DNA of 64,000 bases, taken from Gluconobacter cerevisiae. Its GTDB lineage: Bacteria; Pseudomonadota; Alphaproteobacteria; Acetobacterales; Acetobacteraceae. Under the pieces are notes generated by a model. That model ran no database searches and was not told where the DNA came from. It saw only the letters and a list, made by a program, of their open reading frames with translations. Shown one piece after another: positions 40,471 through 49,381 of the stretch; position 1 is the first letter of the stretch; each line of letters begins with the position of its first letter. The DNA is taken from positions 1-64,000 of the forward strand of contig NZ_JABCQO010000007.1 of assembly GCF_015244675.1 (NCBI RefSeq), written 5' to 3'. A program made the translations under genes and the position numbers.

Positions 40471-41369
40471 GCATGCCCATGTCAGGCACAGGTCCCATTC
40501 TTGTCACGGGCGGCAACGGTCAGCTTGCAACCTCCCTCCAGAATCTTGGAGATGAGCGCATCATCCGGGTTGGGCGGCCGGAGTTCGATTTCGACCATCC
40601 GGAAACGATCGCGGCTATCGTTGAAAAATACAATCCGTCGGTCGTCGTGAACGCGGCAGCCTGGACGGCCGTCGATCTGGCCGAAACGGAAAAGGACGGA
40701 GCCGAACGCGCAAACAATTCCGGCCCGGCAGCGCTTGCTGCGGCCTGCGCCAAAGCAGATATCCCGTTCATTCATGTCTCAACGGACTATGTCTTCTCCG
40801 GTGACAAGGGCACGCCCTACACTGAAGACGACGCTACCTCTCCTGAGACCGTCTATGGCAGCACCAAGGCCGAAGGCGAACAGGCTGTCCTGAGTGCCAA
40901 CATCAAGAGCATCATCCTGCGCACGTCATGGGTCTATTCCGCCCATGGCAAAAACTTCGTGCGCACCATGATCAATGCGGGTGCCAAAAACCCCGTGCTC
41001 AAGGTCGTGGGAGACCAGAGCGGCAACCCGACCAGTTCGGACGATCTGGCAGAAGCCATTCTTGCCATCATCACTCTGATCGAACGCGATGGCTGGAAGC
41101 CGCAATATCGAGGCATTTTCCACGCCAGCGGCACCGGCGAAACCACGTGGCACGGCCTCGCCGTCGCCGCTCTGGAAGAAGCCGCGAAACATGGTCAGAC
41201 CATGCCGCAGGTCAACGCCATCCGCACCGAGGACTGGCCCACTCCTGCCAAACGTCCGCAAGACTCCCGAATGGATAATTCAAAGCTCCATCGCGTTTTC
41301 GGCGTAAAGATGCCAGACTGGCGCCACAGCGTGACGCGTACTGTTCACAAGCTGTTTTCTGAAGCCTGA
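40467..41369 (+). CDS. rfbD: dTDP-4-dehydrorhamnose reductase
   Basis: NADPH-dependent SDR enzyme that finishes dTDP-L-rhamnose. The 300-residue protein has GGNGQLATSL as nucleotide-binding loop, VVNAAAWTAVDLAETE, HVSTDYVFSG and YGSTKAEGEQ with the Tyr-x3-Lys pair. The first possible start is the GTG at 40467 overlapping rfbC; in-frame ATG codons at 40473 and 40479 are alternatives. The gene ends before an unusual GC-rich hairpin and a glycosyltransferase that may use the sugar. Confidence 0.94.
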   Translation: MSMPMSGTGPILVTGGNGQLATSLQNLGDERIIRVGRPEFDFDHPETIAAIVEKYNPSVVVNAAAWTAVDLAETEKDGAERANNSGPAALAAACAKADIPFIHVSTDYVFSGDKGTPYTEDDATSPETVYGSTKAEGEQAVLSANIKSIILRTSWVYSAHGKNFVRTMINAGAKNPVLKVVGDQSGNPTSSDDLAEAILAIITLIERDGWKPQYRGIFHASGTGETTWHGLAVAALEEAAKHGQTMPQVNAIRTEDWPTPAKRPQDSRMDNSKLHRVFGVKMPDWRHSVTRTVHKLFSEA

Positions 41370-41375
41370 CCGGCT

Positions 41376-41402
41376 GTTGCCCTCTCCCGGCGGGAGGGCA
41401 AC
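41376..41402 (+). terminator. Hairpin after rfbD
   Basis: GTTGCCCTC (41376-41384) and GAGGGCAAC (41394-41402) pair perfectly with further C/G pairing possible inside the loop. No T tail follows, so it may stabilise the rfbCD transcript or act as a weak terminator. Confidence 0.45.
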
Positions 41403-41480
41403 CGACTGTCTCTCTCCTTGGCGTTGCGTTTGAATGATTCCCTTTCTCCATCTTTCGGCCTTAAGCCCGGGTGCCGAAAC

Positions 41481-42431
41481 ATGACACAGAAAAGGACCGA
41501 ACCTACCCGTCAGGTCGCCATTCTCCTGTCACTGTATAATGGAGAAGCCTATCTGGATGCGCAGCTTGCGAGCATCCTGGCCCAGACCCACCCGGACTGG
41601 ACACTATACTGGCGAGATGACGCTTCCACTGACTCTTCGAGAAACCGGATGCAGGCTTTTGCCGAAGGCCCCGGACAGGGAAGATGCATCGAGATCACCA
41701 GTCGTCACGAACGTCTCGGCGTCGCCGGTTCCTACGCTCATCTGCTCGATACGGTCCCAGTCACGCCGTATATCGCTTTCGCCGATCAGGATGATATCTG
41801 GGAACCCCAGAAACTCGAATGGGCCGTGGATACCGCAGAAGAGGCCGCCCGCCGATACTTGGGCGAAATACCGCTTCTGTATTGCGCCCGACAGTATCTG
41901 ACGAATGCGAACCTCGTCATTTTCCAGAAATCTTCAACCCTGCGGCGCAAACCCGATTTCCCGGCCTCCCTGACGCAGAACATCGCAACCGGCCATACGG
42001 TTCTGCTCAATGCGGCGACACACACCCTGTTGCGGAACAACCCACCACCGCCATCAATCCTGCATGACTGGTGGGCCTATCTCCTGACAACGGCAGCCGG
42101 TGGAGAAGTCATATTCGACAACCGCTGCGTCAGCTATTATCGGCAACACGCCCATAATACGGTCGGCGCCACAGGCTCGTTCATCAGACGCGCCTGGGCA
42201 GCCTGCCGCCGTGGCCCACGGGCGTTCATGACGATCTTCCACTCCAACGTGACACATCTTCTGAGCCAGCCGGAAAACCTGTCGCCCCCAGCCCTGCGTC
42301 TGCTGAAGACCATCGCCGCTGCCCGGACATTCCCCGCCCGGCTCCGTATCCTTTTCAGATACTCGTCCCTCCGACGACAGCGCTTCTCCGAAACTGTAGT
42401 TTTCCGGCTCTGGTTCCTGTTCTCACGTTAG
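41481..42431 (+). CDS. Family 2 glycosyltransferase
   Basis: Cytoplasmic GT-A fold glycosyltransferase, probably adding a sugar (rhamnose is likely from context) to a surface polysaccharide or O-antigen precursor. The 316-residue protein begins with the GT2 signature VAILLSLYNGEAYLDAQLASILAQT, then WRDDASTDSS with the nucleotide-binding aspartates, and FADQDDIWEPQKLEW carrying the metal-binding DQDD motif typical of rhamnosyltransferase-like GT2s. The later HDWWAYL block fits the acceptor site. The ATG at 41481 is used; a TTG at 41418 would add 21 residues. It follows rfbD by 111 bases. Confidence 0.85.
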   Translation: MTQKRTEPTRQVAILLSLYNGEAYLDAQLASILAQTHPDWTLYWRDDASTDSSRNRMQAFAEGPGQGRCIEITSRHERLGVAGSYAHLLDTVPVTPYIAFADQDDIWEPQKLEWAVDTAEEAARRYLGEIPLLYCARQYLTNANLVIFQKSSTLRRKPDFPASLTQNIATGHTVLLNAATHTLLRNNPPPPSILHDWWAYLLTTAAGGEVIFDNRCVSYYRQHAHNTVGATGSFIRRAWAACRRGPRAFMTIFHSNVTHLLSQPENLSPPALRLLKTIAAARTFPARLRILFRYSSLRRQRFSETVVFRLWFLFSR

Positions 42432-42576
42432 ATGTCTATTTCCGAAATTTAATAGCGAGTATCTTCGCTTGAAGGGCATGCGGCCTGCTTCCAAAATAAC
42501 AGGCATATTGAATAATAAATACTACCAATCAAACACAATAATTATAATTCACATATAAAATATTTTATTTTTAATT

Positions 42577-43494
42577 CTACCCAGGAAATAATCTTCTTAT
42601 TTCTTTCATTATTCCATAACAAGGGGTGTATTTGTAAATTACAGGCCTAGAGATGGGACATAGGCCAAATCCAGCCAAAAATTTAGCGCTTGAAACACTT
42701 CCATAGCAATCAAAGTCCAAAATTTTCCCCATTGAAGAAGCCAGTTTCATACATTCCCACAGCAATAATGAATTTGCTCCTGCATAAGAAAAACTCGTAT
42801 CTCTTGCTGACTGCCAGAAGTACATAATATTTTCTCCCCATATTACAATTGATGCCGCAACCGGGATATGTCCTTTATACGCAACAACCGTTACCAATTG
42901 ATCTCTAAGCAGACATTGCCTGCAAATTTCTTCCAATAATTTATAATTATGTGTACTCTCTTCATTTCTTTGTTTTTTTGATAAAAAAATGAAGGAATCT
43001 ATTGAACTCTCAATTCGAATTTCCAACAATTTATCAGTAGTTCGAATTAGATTTCGAGTTTTTTGATCGAGATTATTCCACGCATCTTCTAAATCAACAT
43101 TAAAATCATACTGGAATGTAGATTGATTGGATATGTTAAATCCTTCCAGTTCAAATGCAAAAAGAGTTTCATCGTGAGGATCAAATGATAATCTAAAATT
43201 ACTGTAGCTCGGTATATTTTGAACCAACCCTTCCACCAGACGTCGTATGTTCTGTCCTTTTTTAAAGGGCTTTGATTCTGGAATATCGAACTGTGGGGAG
43301 AAAGTCCTTGTATATGGAGGCATCGAAATACTTGTCATACCCAGATTTTTTATTTTATATATTGGAAGGTTTATATTCAATTTATTGCTATGAGTATAAT
43401 TTATAAACTCTATTTTTCCTTCCGTTACACAATCAAGCCACCACTCCTCCATAAAAATACTGTCCTTTTTCATTGTCCTGTTCCCGAAATGCAT
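42577..43494 (-). CDS. AT-rich GNAT/FemAB-like acyltransferase
   Basis: The 305-residue protein looks like a GNAT-type acetyltransferase of the FemAB/BioF2-like group. There is a conserved C-terminal half with VAYKGHIPVAASIVIWGENIMYFW (in two blocks), SARDTSFSYAGANSLLLWECMKLASSMG and LDFDCYG...FLAGFG. Such proteins often acylate sugars or lipids in polysaccharide clusters. Base composition is unlike the neighbours: two 60-base lines counted gave 23% and 38% GC. Flanking non-coding DNA on both sides (42432-42576, 43495-43772) is also AT-rich, so the gene is probably acquired. Alternative starts at 43473 or 43452 are possible. It is convergent with the glycosyltransferase. Confidence 0.7.
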   Translation of the reverse strand: MHFGNRTMKKDSIFMEEWWLDCVTEGKIEFINYTHSNKLNINLPIYKIKNLGMTSISMPPYTRTFSPQFDIPESKPFKKGQNIRRLVEGLVQNIPSYSNFRLSFDPHDETLFAFELEGFNISNQSTFQYDFNVDLEDAWNNLDQKTRNLIRTTDKLLEIRIESSIDSFIFLSKKQRNEESTHNYKLLEEICRQCLLRDQLVTVVAYKGHIPVAASIVIWGENIMYFWQSARDTSFSYAGANSLLLWECMKLASSMGKILDFDCYGSVSSAKFLAGFGLCPISRPVIYKYTPCYGIMKEIRRLFPG

Positions 43495-43772
43495 TCTTCC
43501 TCGTCTCTAGATATTGGCACAAAATTCTAACCAAAGAATAGTATGATAATTTTCATATTTGCCGTTAAAAATAAGTTATTATAATACCTGTGCCATCTAT
43601 TCAATATTTTTCAGATCGATAAAGATACATCTCCTAACCAGAAAATTGGATACATCGGCTATATTTTCATTTCTCTCCGATGAGAAATTTTCCAGAGTGA
43701 ATTTTGAGAAGATGGCTGCAGACTGCCCTGTCCCTTCATCCGCCAGCCGATGTGATTTCTATTTTATTAATC

Positions 43773-44216
43773 TCAGACCTTTAACTTCAAATACTGACGG
43801 AGGATTTCCATAAACGGGCCGTCGTGCTCCACACTGGACGGTCGTGCCGCATCGTAATCATAAACCGTCCCAGCCGGACGCATGGCTTTTTCAGGATCTT
43901 CCGACGCATAGCGCGGCACGATATGGGTATGCAGGGATGGCGCCAGATTGCACCATGTCTCGTAATTGATTCGCACCGCATTGGTTACCGCCAGCAGCGC
44001 ATCCCCGACCGCCGCCATATCGGCCAGATACTGTGCCCGTGCCTCGCCGTGCAGGTCATTGATCGTCGGCACAACCGGGTCGGCCAGGAGCTGACAATAT
44101 CCCGGCAAAGGCTGCGTTTCTCCGATCACCAGCCAGCCCGATTTCATCCGCCCGATAACAGAAGGGTTGCTGCCACATCGTGCGGCAGCAACCCTCTGTG
44201 CAATAACATCCGTCAT
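43773..44216 (-). CDS. HIT-family hydrolase
   Basis: Histidine-triad protein of 147 residues, with the triad-like motif LHTHIVPR near residue 96, and LLADPVVPTINDL earlier, as in HIT nucleotide hydrolases (Hint/Fhit superfamily). The usual HxHxHxx triad is reduced to H-x-H-x-x-P here, a form found in alphaproteobacterial HIT proteins; activity is inferred. The start at 44216 is chosen for the match of the N-terminus and a GGGGAACC site. It follows the sugar transporter by 35 bases and may be co-transcribed with it. Confidence 0.78.
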   Translation of the reverse strand: MTDVIAQRVAAARCGSNPSVIGRMKSGWLVIGETQPLPGYCQLLADPVVPTINDLHGEARAQYLADMAAVGDALLAVTNAVRINYETWCNLAPSLHTHIVPRYASEDPEKAMRPAGTVYDYDAARPSSVEHDGPFMEILRQYLKLKV

Positions 44217-44251
44217 GGTTGGTTCCCCTTCTGCGTGAAGGGGAAAGCGTA

Positions 44252-45736
44252 TCATGCAGCGGCTTCGACGTCCTCGTCCTCACGTTCCACGATCCGCGTA
44301 TTTCCGCGCGTGGGACGGAAGCGCTTTTCAACCAGCGCCTCTTCAATGTCTTCCAGAGACGCACCCGCCGTTTCCGGCACAAAGAAGAACACGAAGATCA
44401 CGGACGCCAGATTGACGAACGCATAAAACCACATCGTCCAGCTCAGCCCGATGGCTTCCGCCATGCTCAGCGCCGTACTGGTCACCAGCAGATCAGCCCC
44501 CCACAGCGTCGCAGCATGAAGCGACGTTGCCTGTCCGCGCATCGACAGCGGGAACATCTCCGCCCCCAGCAGCCAGCCACACACCTGAATCCCGCCGGAA
44601 TTGAACATCATGAACAGCAGCAGGAACACCACGATCAGATAGGCCCCCGTGCTGCCCGGAGTCGGATGGCTCAGGAACATCACACCAAGCCCCACAAGCG
44701 ACAACGCAGCTCCCGGTCCCATGATAAGCATCAGACGACGACGACCGATCCGGTCCACGAACATGCAGCCCAGAAACGTCATGATGCAGTAAATCACCGC
44801 CACACCCAGCGACGCCAGAAGGGCGGAAGACGTGCCGAAACCCGCATCATTCAGGAAGGTCGGGGTATAATAGATCATCATTTCCAGCCCGCCGCACTGC
44901 GTGAAGAACGCAACGCCGAGCGCCGCCACGAGCGCAGGACGCACCCAAGGCTGGAACAGACCGCGCCAGCCGCGGTTCTTCGGCTCGATCCCTTCCGCAT
45001 TTTCGCGGATGGTCTGAACTTCCCGACGAATGGCCCGCTTGGTCGTACGGATGCGCCCAAGCTGGATGATGGCACTCTTCATGCCTTCATTCTCAGCCGC
45101 CCAGCGCGGGCTCTTTGGCATGAAGAACATGGAAACAAACACGATCGCTGCCGGAATGGCTGCAATCCCCACCATTGGACGCCAGCCCCAGGCCACACGC
45201 TGGGTAAAGCCGATGATGTTGGCAATCAGAATGCCCAGACCAATCGCCACATTGAACAGCGTCACCAGCGTGCCACGACGTTCCTGCGGCGCCAGTTCGG
45301 AAATATACATCGGCACGACCTGCGTCGAACCACCAACCGCCAGCCCCAGCACGAAACGCGCCGCAATCAGGCTCCAGACATCCGGCGCCAGCGAACACGC
45401 CGTCGCCCCCGCGACAAACAGACCACTCACCATACAGGTGGTGTTCCGTCGACCGAATTTCTCCGACAGGCTACCCGCGCCGAAGGCTCCGAATATCGCC
45501 CCAAGAAGGATCGCGGACGCAACCCATTCCTTCATGGTGGCATTCAGATGGAAATCATCCCCGATCAGAGGCAACGTGCCCGAGATGATGCCGGTGTCAT
45601 AGCCATACAGACCGCCGCAAATCGCAGCAACCACAGCGGCCAGAATCAGCATCAGCTTGGCATTGGGAGAAACTTCGATGGACGCGGGATCAATATGCTC
45701 CCGTCCGGTTCGGACTGTTTTCGTATCGTTTTCCAT
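44252..45736 (-). CDS. MFS sugar:H+ symporter (GalP/XylE-like)
   Basis: Twelve-helix inner-membrane sugar porter of about 494 residues. Family markers are GYDTGIISGTLPLI in helix 1, GSLSEKFGRRNT between helices 2 and 3, RFVLGLAVGGSTQVVPMYISELAP in helices 4-5, PKSPRW after helix 6, and FVPETAG after helix 12. These place it in the galactose/glucose/xylose symporter group. The exact sugar is undecided. The start at 45736 (MENDTKTV) is preferred; an in-frame ATG lies six codons upstream. The HIT gene follows downstream. Confidence 0.9.
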   Translation of the reverse strand: MENDTKTVRTGREHIDPASIEVSPNAKLMLILAAVVAAICGGLYGYDTGIISGTLPLIGDDFHLNATMKEWVASAILLGAIFGAFGAGSLSEKFGRRNTTCMVSGLFVAGATACSLAPDVWSLIAARFVLGLAVGGSTQVVPMYISELAPQERRGTLVTLFNVAIGLGILIANIIGFTQRVAWGWRPMVGIAAIPAAIVFVSMFFMPKSPRWAAENEGMKSAIIQLGRIRTTKRAIRREVQTIRENAEGIEPKNRGWRGLFQPWVRPALVAALGVAFFTQCGGLEMMIYYTPTFLNDAGFGTSSALLASLGVAVIYCIMTFLGCMFVDRIGRRRLMLIMGPGAALSLVGLGVMFLSHPTPGSTGAYLIVVFLLLFMMFNSGGIQVCGWLLGAEMFPLSMRGQATSLHAATLWGADLLVTSTALSMAEAIGLSWTMWFYAFVNLASVIFVFFFVPETAGASLEDIEEALVEKRFRPTRGNTRIVEREDEDVEAAA

Positions 45737-45856
45737 AGGGGGATAACATACCACGAAACGATTGGTTTTTCAGGTTCGGCAGAAAACAGCCACAAAATAC
45801 ATCAGAGACACGTTCAGGATTGACTATTCCCCCCCAATATCGTCAGGATACTCGCC

Positions 45857-45985
45857 ATGCAGACACCTGATACAACCAACGATGTTCCCGTTATCGGTAC
45901 GAAAGCGCTGATCATCATGCATGTGGTGCTGGCTGCATTCATCGCTCTGGTGCATTTCAAGCTGACGAGCGCTACGGACTTCTGA
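45857..45985 (+). CDS. Possible 42-residue membrane peptide
   Basis: A short frame between the divergent-facing ends of the sugar transporter gene and znuB: MQTPDTTNDVPVIG followed by a single hydrophobic helix (ALIIMHVVLAAFIALVHF) and a short polar tail. An AGGA lies eight bases before the ATG. It overlaps the 3' end of the opposite-strand znuB by 14 bases. A signal-anchor-like helix with a good ribosome site supports it; no family was recognised and it could be chance. Confidence 0.4.
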   Translation: MQTPDTTNDVPVIGTKALIIMHVVLAAFIALVHFKLTSATDF

Positions 45986-46778
45986 ACCGCCGCCACAGAT
46001 CGGCCAGCGCATAAGACAGGGCAGCACCAAGCCCGATCCAGAACGGGACCGGCGCATCCGTCACCCAGGACAGCATCAGCCCACCCCACGATAATCCCAG
46101 CGCCAGCCCGACCGAAACGGCAATCCCTGCCAGCGGTCCAAGCCCGAGCTTCAGCGCTGTCGCGGCAGGCCCGATCATCAGGCTGAACGCCAGAAGCGCC
46201 CCGGCTACTTCCGCACAGGCCGCACAGGCCAGCGCAGCCACCGCCATGAACACCACAGAGACTAACCGCGCCGGAACACCCCGCGCTCGCGCCACTTCCG
46301 GCGCCAGACTGGCAAACAGCAGCTTGCGCCCCAGAAACGCCAGCAGTCCAAGACACAGCACGGCGACCCCACACAGCGCCTCCAGCGTCGGCACATCAAT
46401 GCCCAGAACATCCCCAAACAGTAGCGTAGTCGCAAGGCTGGAGCCCCGGTTGCTCATATGCAGGAACCACGCCCCAAGCCCCAGACTGGCCGCCAGCACA
46501 AGCCCGATCGTGCTGTCCCGCTGGGCGGGAACACCGCGCTCCCCTTCGCGCTCAGCCCCGATAACGAACCCCGCCATCAGACTGAACACCACCATTCCCG
46601 AAAGCGGAGGAAAGCCAAGCCAAACCGCCCCGGCCGCACCGCTGAATCCGATATGCGACAGCGCATGGGCCGCAAACGCCTGACGCCGCAGCATCAGGAA
46701 CCAGCCCACCGTCCCCGCCAGAACAGAAACAACCGCCGCGCCCACAAAGGCATGGCGCATGAAATCAAACTCGAACAT
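45972..46778 (-). CDS. znuB: Zinc/manganese ABC transporter permease
   Basis: ABC-3 family inner-membrane permease, 268 residues with about eight hydrophobic helices, forming the channel of a zinc (or manganese) importer. Family-like blocks are AFAAHALSHIGFSGAAGAVWLG near the N-terminus, RDSTIGLVLAASLGLG, LLFGDVLGI and ALLAFSLMIGPAATA. The start at 46778 (MFEFDFMRH) overlaps the ATPase gene by 14 bases; the longer reading at 46805 lies deeper in that gene. Part of znuA-znuC-znuB, transcribed in that order from the Zur-like operator. Confidence 0.88.
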   Translation of the reverse strand: MFEFDFMRHAFVGAAVVSVLAGTVGWFLMLRRQAFAAHALSHIGFSGAAGAVWLGFPPLSGMVVFSLMAGFVIGAEREGERGVPAQRDSTIGLVLAASLGLGAWFLHMSNRGSSLATTLLFGDVLGIDVPTLEALCGVAVLCLGLLAFLGRKLLFASLAPEVARARGVPARLVSVVFMAVAALACAACAEVAGALLAFSLMIGPAATALKLGLGPLAGIAVSVGLALGLSWGGLMLSWVTDAPVPFWIGLGAALSYALADLWRRFRSP

Positions 46779-47454
46779 GCAGCCCCCCGTCCGCAAGCTG
46801 CACACCCCGCGTCACGGCCCCGGACAGAGCCTCGGTTTCATGAGACGTCAGAACAATCCCAATCCCCAGACGCTCCGTCAGATCCCGCAACAGACGCACC
46901 GTCCGCTCCTGCCCCGCCTGATCGAGCGCCGCCAGCGGTTCATCCAGCAACAGCAGATCCGGACTGCCCGCCAGAGCCTGCGCCAGCCCAACCCGCTGAC
47001 GCTCCCCGCCGGACAGCAGTCCCAAAGGACGGTGCGCAAATGATGCAGCCCCCGTCAGCGCCAGAAGCCGGTCCGCTTCCTCCCGCCGAGCCCGCAGACG
47101 CAACGGGAGTCCCCAACGCACACCGTCCACCGCCGCGCGCACATGACTGACCGCCGGAAGTAGCAACGCCGCATCCGTCACACTCTGGGGCATATAACCA
47201 ATATGCTGACGCGCCTGCGTCGGCGGCAAACCATGTGTGAGAATTTCGCCAGCCTGAAGCGGGATCAGACCCAGCATGGCCCGCAGCAGCGTGGACTTCC
47301 CCGCTCCGTTCCGCCCCGACAAAAGCGTGATGCCCGAAAGCGGCACCGTCAGGGACGCATCCCGCAACACGCAGGTCGATCCCGCCGTCAGCGTCACGTC
47401 CCGCAGAACCAGCCCGCGCTCCGGCTGACAGCAGACCCGCTTATTTTCCGCCAT
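46765..47454 (-). CDS. znuC: Zinc/manganese ABC transporter ATP-binding protein
   Basis: ATPase of the metal importer, 229 residues from the ATG at 47454. Walker A GRNGAGKST, signature LSGGERQRVGLAQAL, Walker B LLLLDEPLAALD and the switch His in TSHET are all present. It overlaps znuA and znuB by 14 bases each, so translation is coupled. The N-terminal MAENKRVCCQPE segment has two adjacent cysteines of unknown meaning. Longer frames reaching 47535 overlap znuA and are not preferred. Confidence 0.9.
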   Translation of the reverse strand: MAENKRVCCQPERGLVLRDVTLTAGSTCVLRDASLTVPLSGITLLSGRNGAGKSTLLRAMLGLIPLQAGEILTHGLPPTQARQHIGYMPQSVTDAALLLPAVSHVRAAVDGVRWGLPLRLRARREEADRLLALTGAASFAHRPLGLLSGGERQRVGLAQALAGSPDLLLLDEPLAALDQAGQERTVRLLRDLTERLGIGIVLTSHETEALSGAVTRGVQLADGGLHVRV

Positions 47455-48316
47455 CACCCAGCGCCTGCTCCACCGTCTGAAGAATGCCATGAACCCAGCC
47501 CTGCCAGGACTGACCCGGTGGCAAAGTCTCCCCAATCGCCACGATCGGCAAGCCCACAGCCTGCGCCCGGTCCACCAGCCGGTCGATCTGCGGCGAATGA
47601 ATCGCCGGATTGGTCATCAGCATCCGCACCTTACGACCGTCAATCAACATATCGACCTGCGCCACATCGCGCGGCGACGGCTCCGCATGGTTCATGATCG
47701 AGAGCGCAAAATTCTCATCCAGAACAGCCAGCCCTGCATCCCGGAGCAACGTCTCCCCGACCGGCTCCACCGCCGCCACGGGCACAGCCTCATGACGGGC
47801 CTTCATCGCCGCCAACCGATCCGTCACGCCATCCAGTTGCTTGCGGAACGCCGCCAGCCGCTCTGCCACGGCCGGTGCGGAAATTCCCGGCTGATGCGAC
47901 AGCCTGTCCGCAAAGACCTGTGCGACTTTCCCCACCGCGGCCGGATCGAGAAAGAGATGCGGATTATCGCCAGGCCGCCACCCCGCCAGAGACGCCACCA
48001 CGATCCGCTCCGGCACGGAAGCCGTAAAGGGAAGCGCCCAGTCGTCATAGGTCGCACCATTCACGACCGCGATGGTCGCCCCCGCCATGGCGCGCGCCAT
48101 GGAGGGCGAGGGCGTCAGATCATGCGGATCGATTCCCGGTGTCGCCAGAAGGGCCTGCGTCTGCACATCCGTCCCCCCAATCTGCGCCGCCACATCGCAC
48201 CAGGCTGCTTCAACGCACACCACACGCACGGGAGCGGGCGACGGCTCGGCCTGAGCGACGGCTACAGATCCTGAAATCAGTGCAGCCAGCAACAAAGCTG
48301 GAAAAAAACGCATCAT
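47441..48316 (-). CDS. znuA: Zinc/manganese ABC transporter substrate-binding protein
   Basis: Periplasmic metal-binding protein of the cluster A-I family, 291 residues with a signal peptide (RFFPALLLAALISGSVAVAQA). Metal-site candidates are the His of GIDPHDLTPSPS, the His of NPHLFLDP, and the His in ALSIMNHAEPSP. The long acidic/His-rich loop of some zinc-specific ZnuA proteins is absent. The start is set by the signal sequence; the ATG at 48313 is equally possible. First gene of the operon, 29 bases behind a Zur-like palindrome. Confidence 0.88.
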   Translation of the reverse strand: MMRFFPALLLAALISGSVAVAQAEPSPAPVRVVCVEAAWCDVAAQIGGTDVQTQALLATPGIDPHDLTPSPSMARAMAGATIAVVNGATYDDWALPFTASVPERIVVASLAGWRPGDNPHLFLDPAAVGKVAQVFADRLSHQPGISAPAVAERLAAFRKQLDGVTDRLAAMKARHEAVPVAAVEPVGETLLRDAGLAVLDENFALSIMNHAEPSPRDVAQVDMLIDGRKVRMLMTNPAIHSPQIDRLVDRAQAVGLPIVAIGETLPPGQSWQGWVHGILQTVEQALGDGGK

Positions 48317-48344
48317 GGTCCTCAGGGCAGGGGTCAAGGCTCAG

Positions 48345-48361
48345 GTGTTATAAAGTAACAT
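48345..48361. promoter_or_regulatory. Zur-like operator upstream of znuACB
   Basis: GTGTTATAAAGTAACAT resembles the alphaproteobacterial Zur box ATGTTATAnTATAACAT: 7 of 8 in the left half and 6 of 8 in the right. It lies 29 bases before the znuA start. Zinc-dependent repression by a Fur-family protein is inferred from this and from the gene it precedes. Confidence 0.6.
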
Positions 48362-48391
48362 TTGCGGCCTGACCATCCTCACCGGATCGTC

Positions 48392-48811
48392 TTATCCCTG
48401 ACGCAGATAAAGTGCCGCCGCCGCGGCCACAACCTTGCGCTGGTAATTCAGATTGAGCGGCAGCGTGCGGGAATGGTAATCCCCGATCGCCTTCATCAGA
48501 TTGCCATGCTCCTCATTCAGCGCCCTGCGCAGGATCATCGCCGCCGCCGCGATATTAAAACACGGCTCCAGCGCCAGACGCGCCGCAACCTGCGACACCG
48601 GCTGATGCGTCATGGACGCGATCGGCAAAATCCAGCGCGAATTGATCTGCATGAGCCCGATATCAACCGAGCCGTCCGTATTGCTGCTGACATGCCCCAT
48701 CGTCCCGCCCTCAACCCGCTGGATTGCAGGCAGGATGCGCGGCGGCAGATGGTAATGCAAAGCCGAAGCCAGCATGCAGGCCAGCAGACCGCCAGCCATG
48801 ATTATGAACAA
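48392..48811 (-). CDS. Small lytic-transglycosylase-like protein
   Basis: The 139-residue product has an N-terminal hydrophobic segment (FIIMAGGLLACMLASAL) acting as signal or anchor and then an SLT-like domain: PPRILPAIQRVEGG with the likely catalytic Glu, the SVDIGLMQINSRW motif, and AAAMILRRALNEE. This is the VirB1/PilT-type arrangement of small transglycosylases that open peptidoglycan for secretion or conjugation systems. No such system is nearby, so it may be a stand-alone housekeeping enzyme. The gene faces away from ybaK. Confidence 0.75.
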   Translation of the reverse strand: MFIIMAGGLLACMLASALHYHLPPRILPAIQRVEGGTMGHVSSNTDGSVDIGLMQINSRWILPIASMTHQPVSQVAARLALEPCFNIAAAAMILRRALNEEHGNLMKAIGDYHSRTLPLNLNYQRKVVAAAAALYLRQG

Positions 48812-48904
48812 ACCACAGGGTTAATCATGCCCCAACCCTAGCATCGGACGCGGCCGCCTGCCATCCTGAACCCCTCATGATGACCGCAAAGGACAGGAGG
48901 ACAC

Positions 48905-49381
48905 GTGCAGGACACATCCGCGACCCTGACATTGGACGCTCTCGGCATTTCCTATGAACGCCATGTCTATGAGTATGACCCCTCAGCAGGAAAACTTGGC
49001 GTGGCCGCCGCCGCAGCGCTGGGCCTGTCGCCGGATCACGTCCTCAAGACCCTGATGGTTCAGATCGACGGACGCCCCGCCTGCGTGGTGCTGCCTGCGG
49101 ATCGCGAACTGGATTTCGCCCGCGTGGCACAGGCCTTTGGAGGCCGGAAAGCCAAGATGCTCTCCCGCCCCGATGCCGAACAGCGCACCGGCTACCGCAT
49201 CGGCGGCGTGAGCCCTTTCGGACAACGCAGCGCCGTCCCCACGGCCTTTGAGCAATGCGGCATGGACGGCCCGCCCGTCGTCATCAATGGCGGAAGTCAA
49301 GGCCTTCTGATCGCGTTATCCCCGCAGGATGCCCTGACCGCCACTGATGGCCTCGTGGCCGATCTGGTCAAACCCCTTTAA
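48905..49381 (+). CDS. ybaK: YbaK/EbsC-family aminoacyl-tRNA deacylase
   Basis: Trans-editing protein of 158 residues, related to YbaK, which hydrolyses Cys-tRNA(Pro) made by mistake. Family features are LGVAAAAALGLSPDHVLKTLMVQ with the essential lysine, VLPADRELDFARVA, and the GGVSPFGQR motif. The start is GTG at 48905, placed after an AGGAGGACAC ribosome site. It overlaps the convergent galE by four bases. Cys-tRNA(Pro) specificity is judged from the GGVSPFG block. Confidence 0.88.
   Translation: MQDTSATLTLDALGISYERHVYEYDPSAGKLGVAAAAALGLSPDHVLKTLMVQIDGRPACVVLPADRELDFARVAQAFGGRKAKMLSRPDAEQRTGYRIGGVSPFGQRSAVPTAFEQCGMDGPPVVINGGSQGLLIALSPQDALTATDGLVADLVKPL

Noticed and set aside
43559-43813. 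84-residue plus-strand frame in AT-rich DNA
   Set aside because: It runs into the opposite-strand HIT gene, has no ribosome site and has the composition of the surrounding non-coding DNA.
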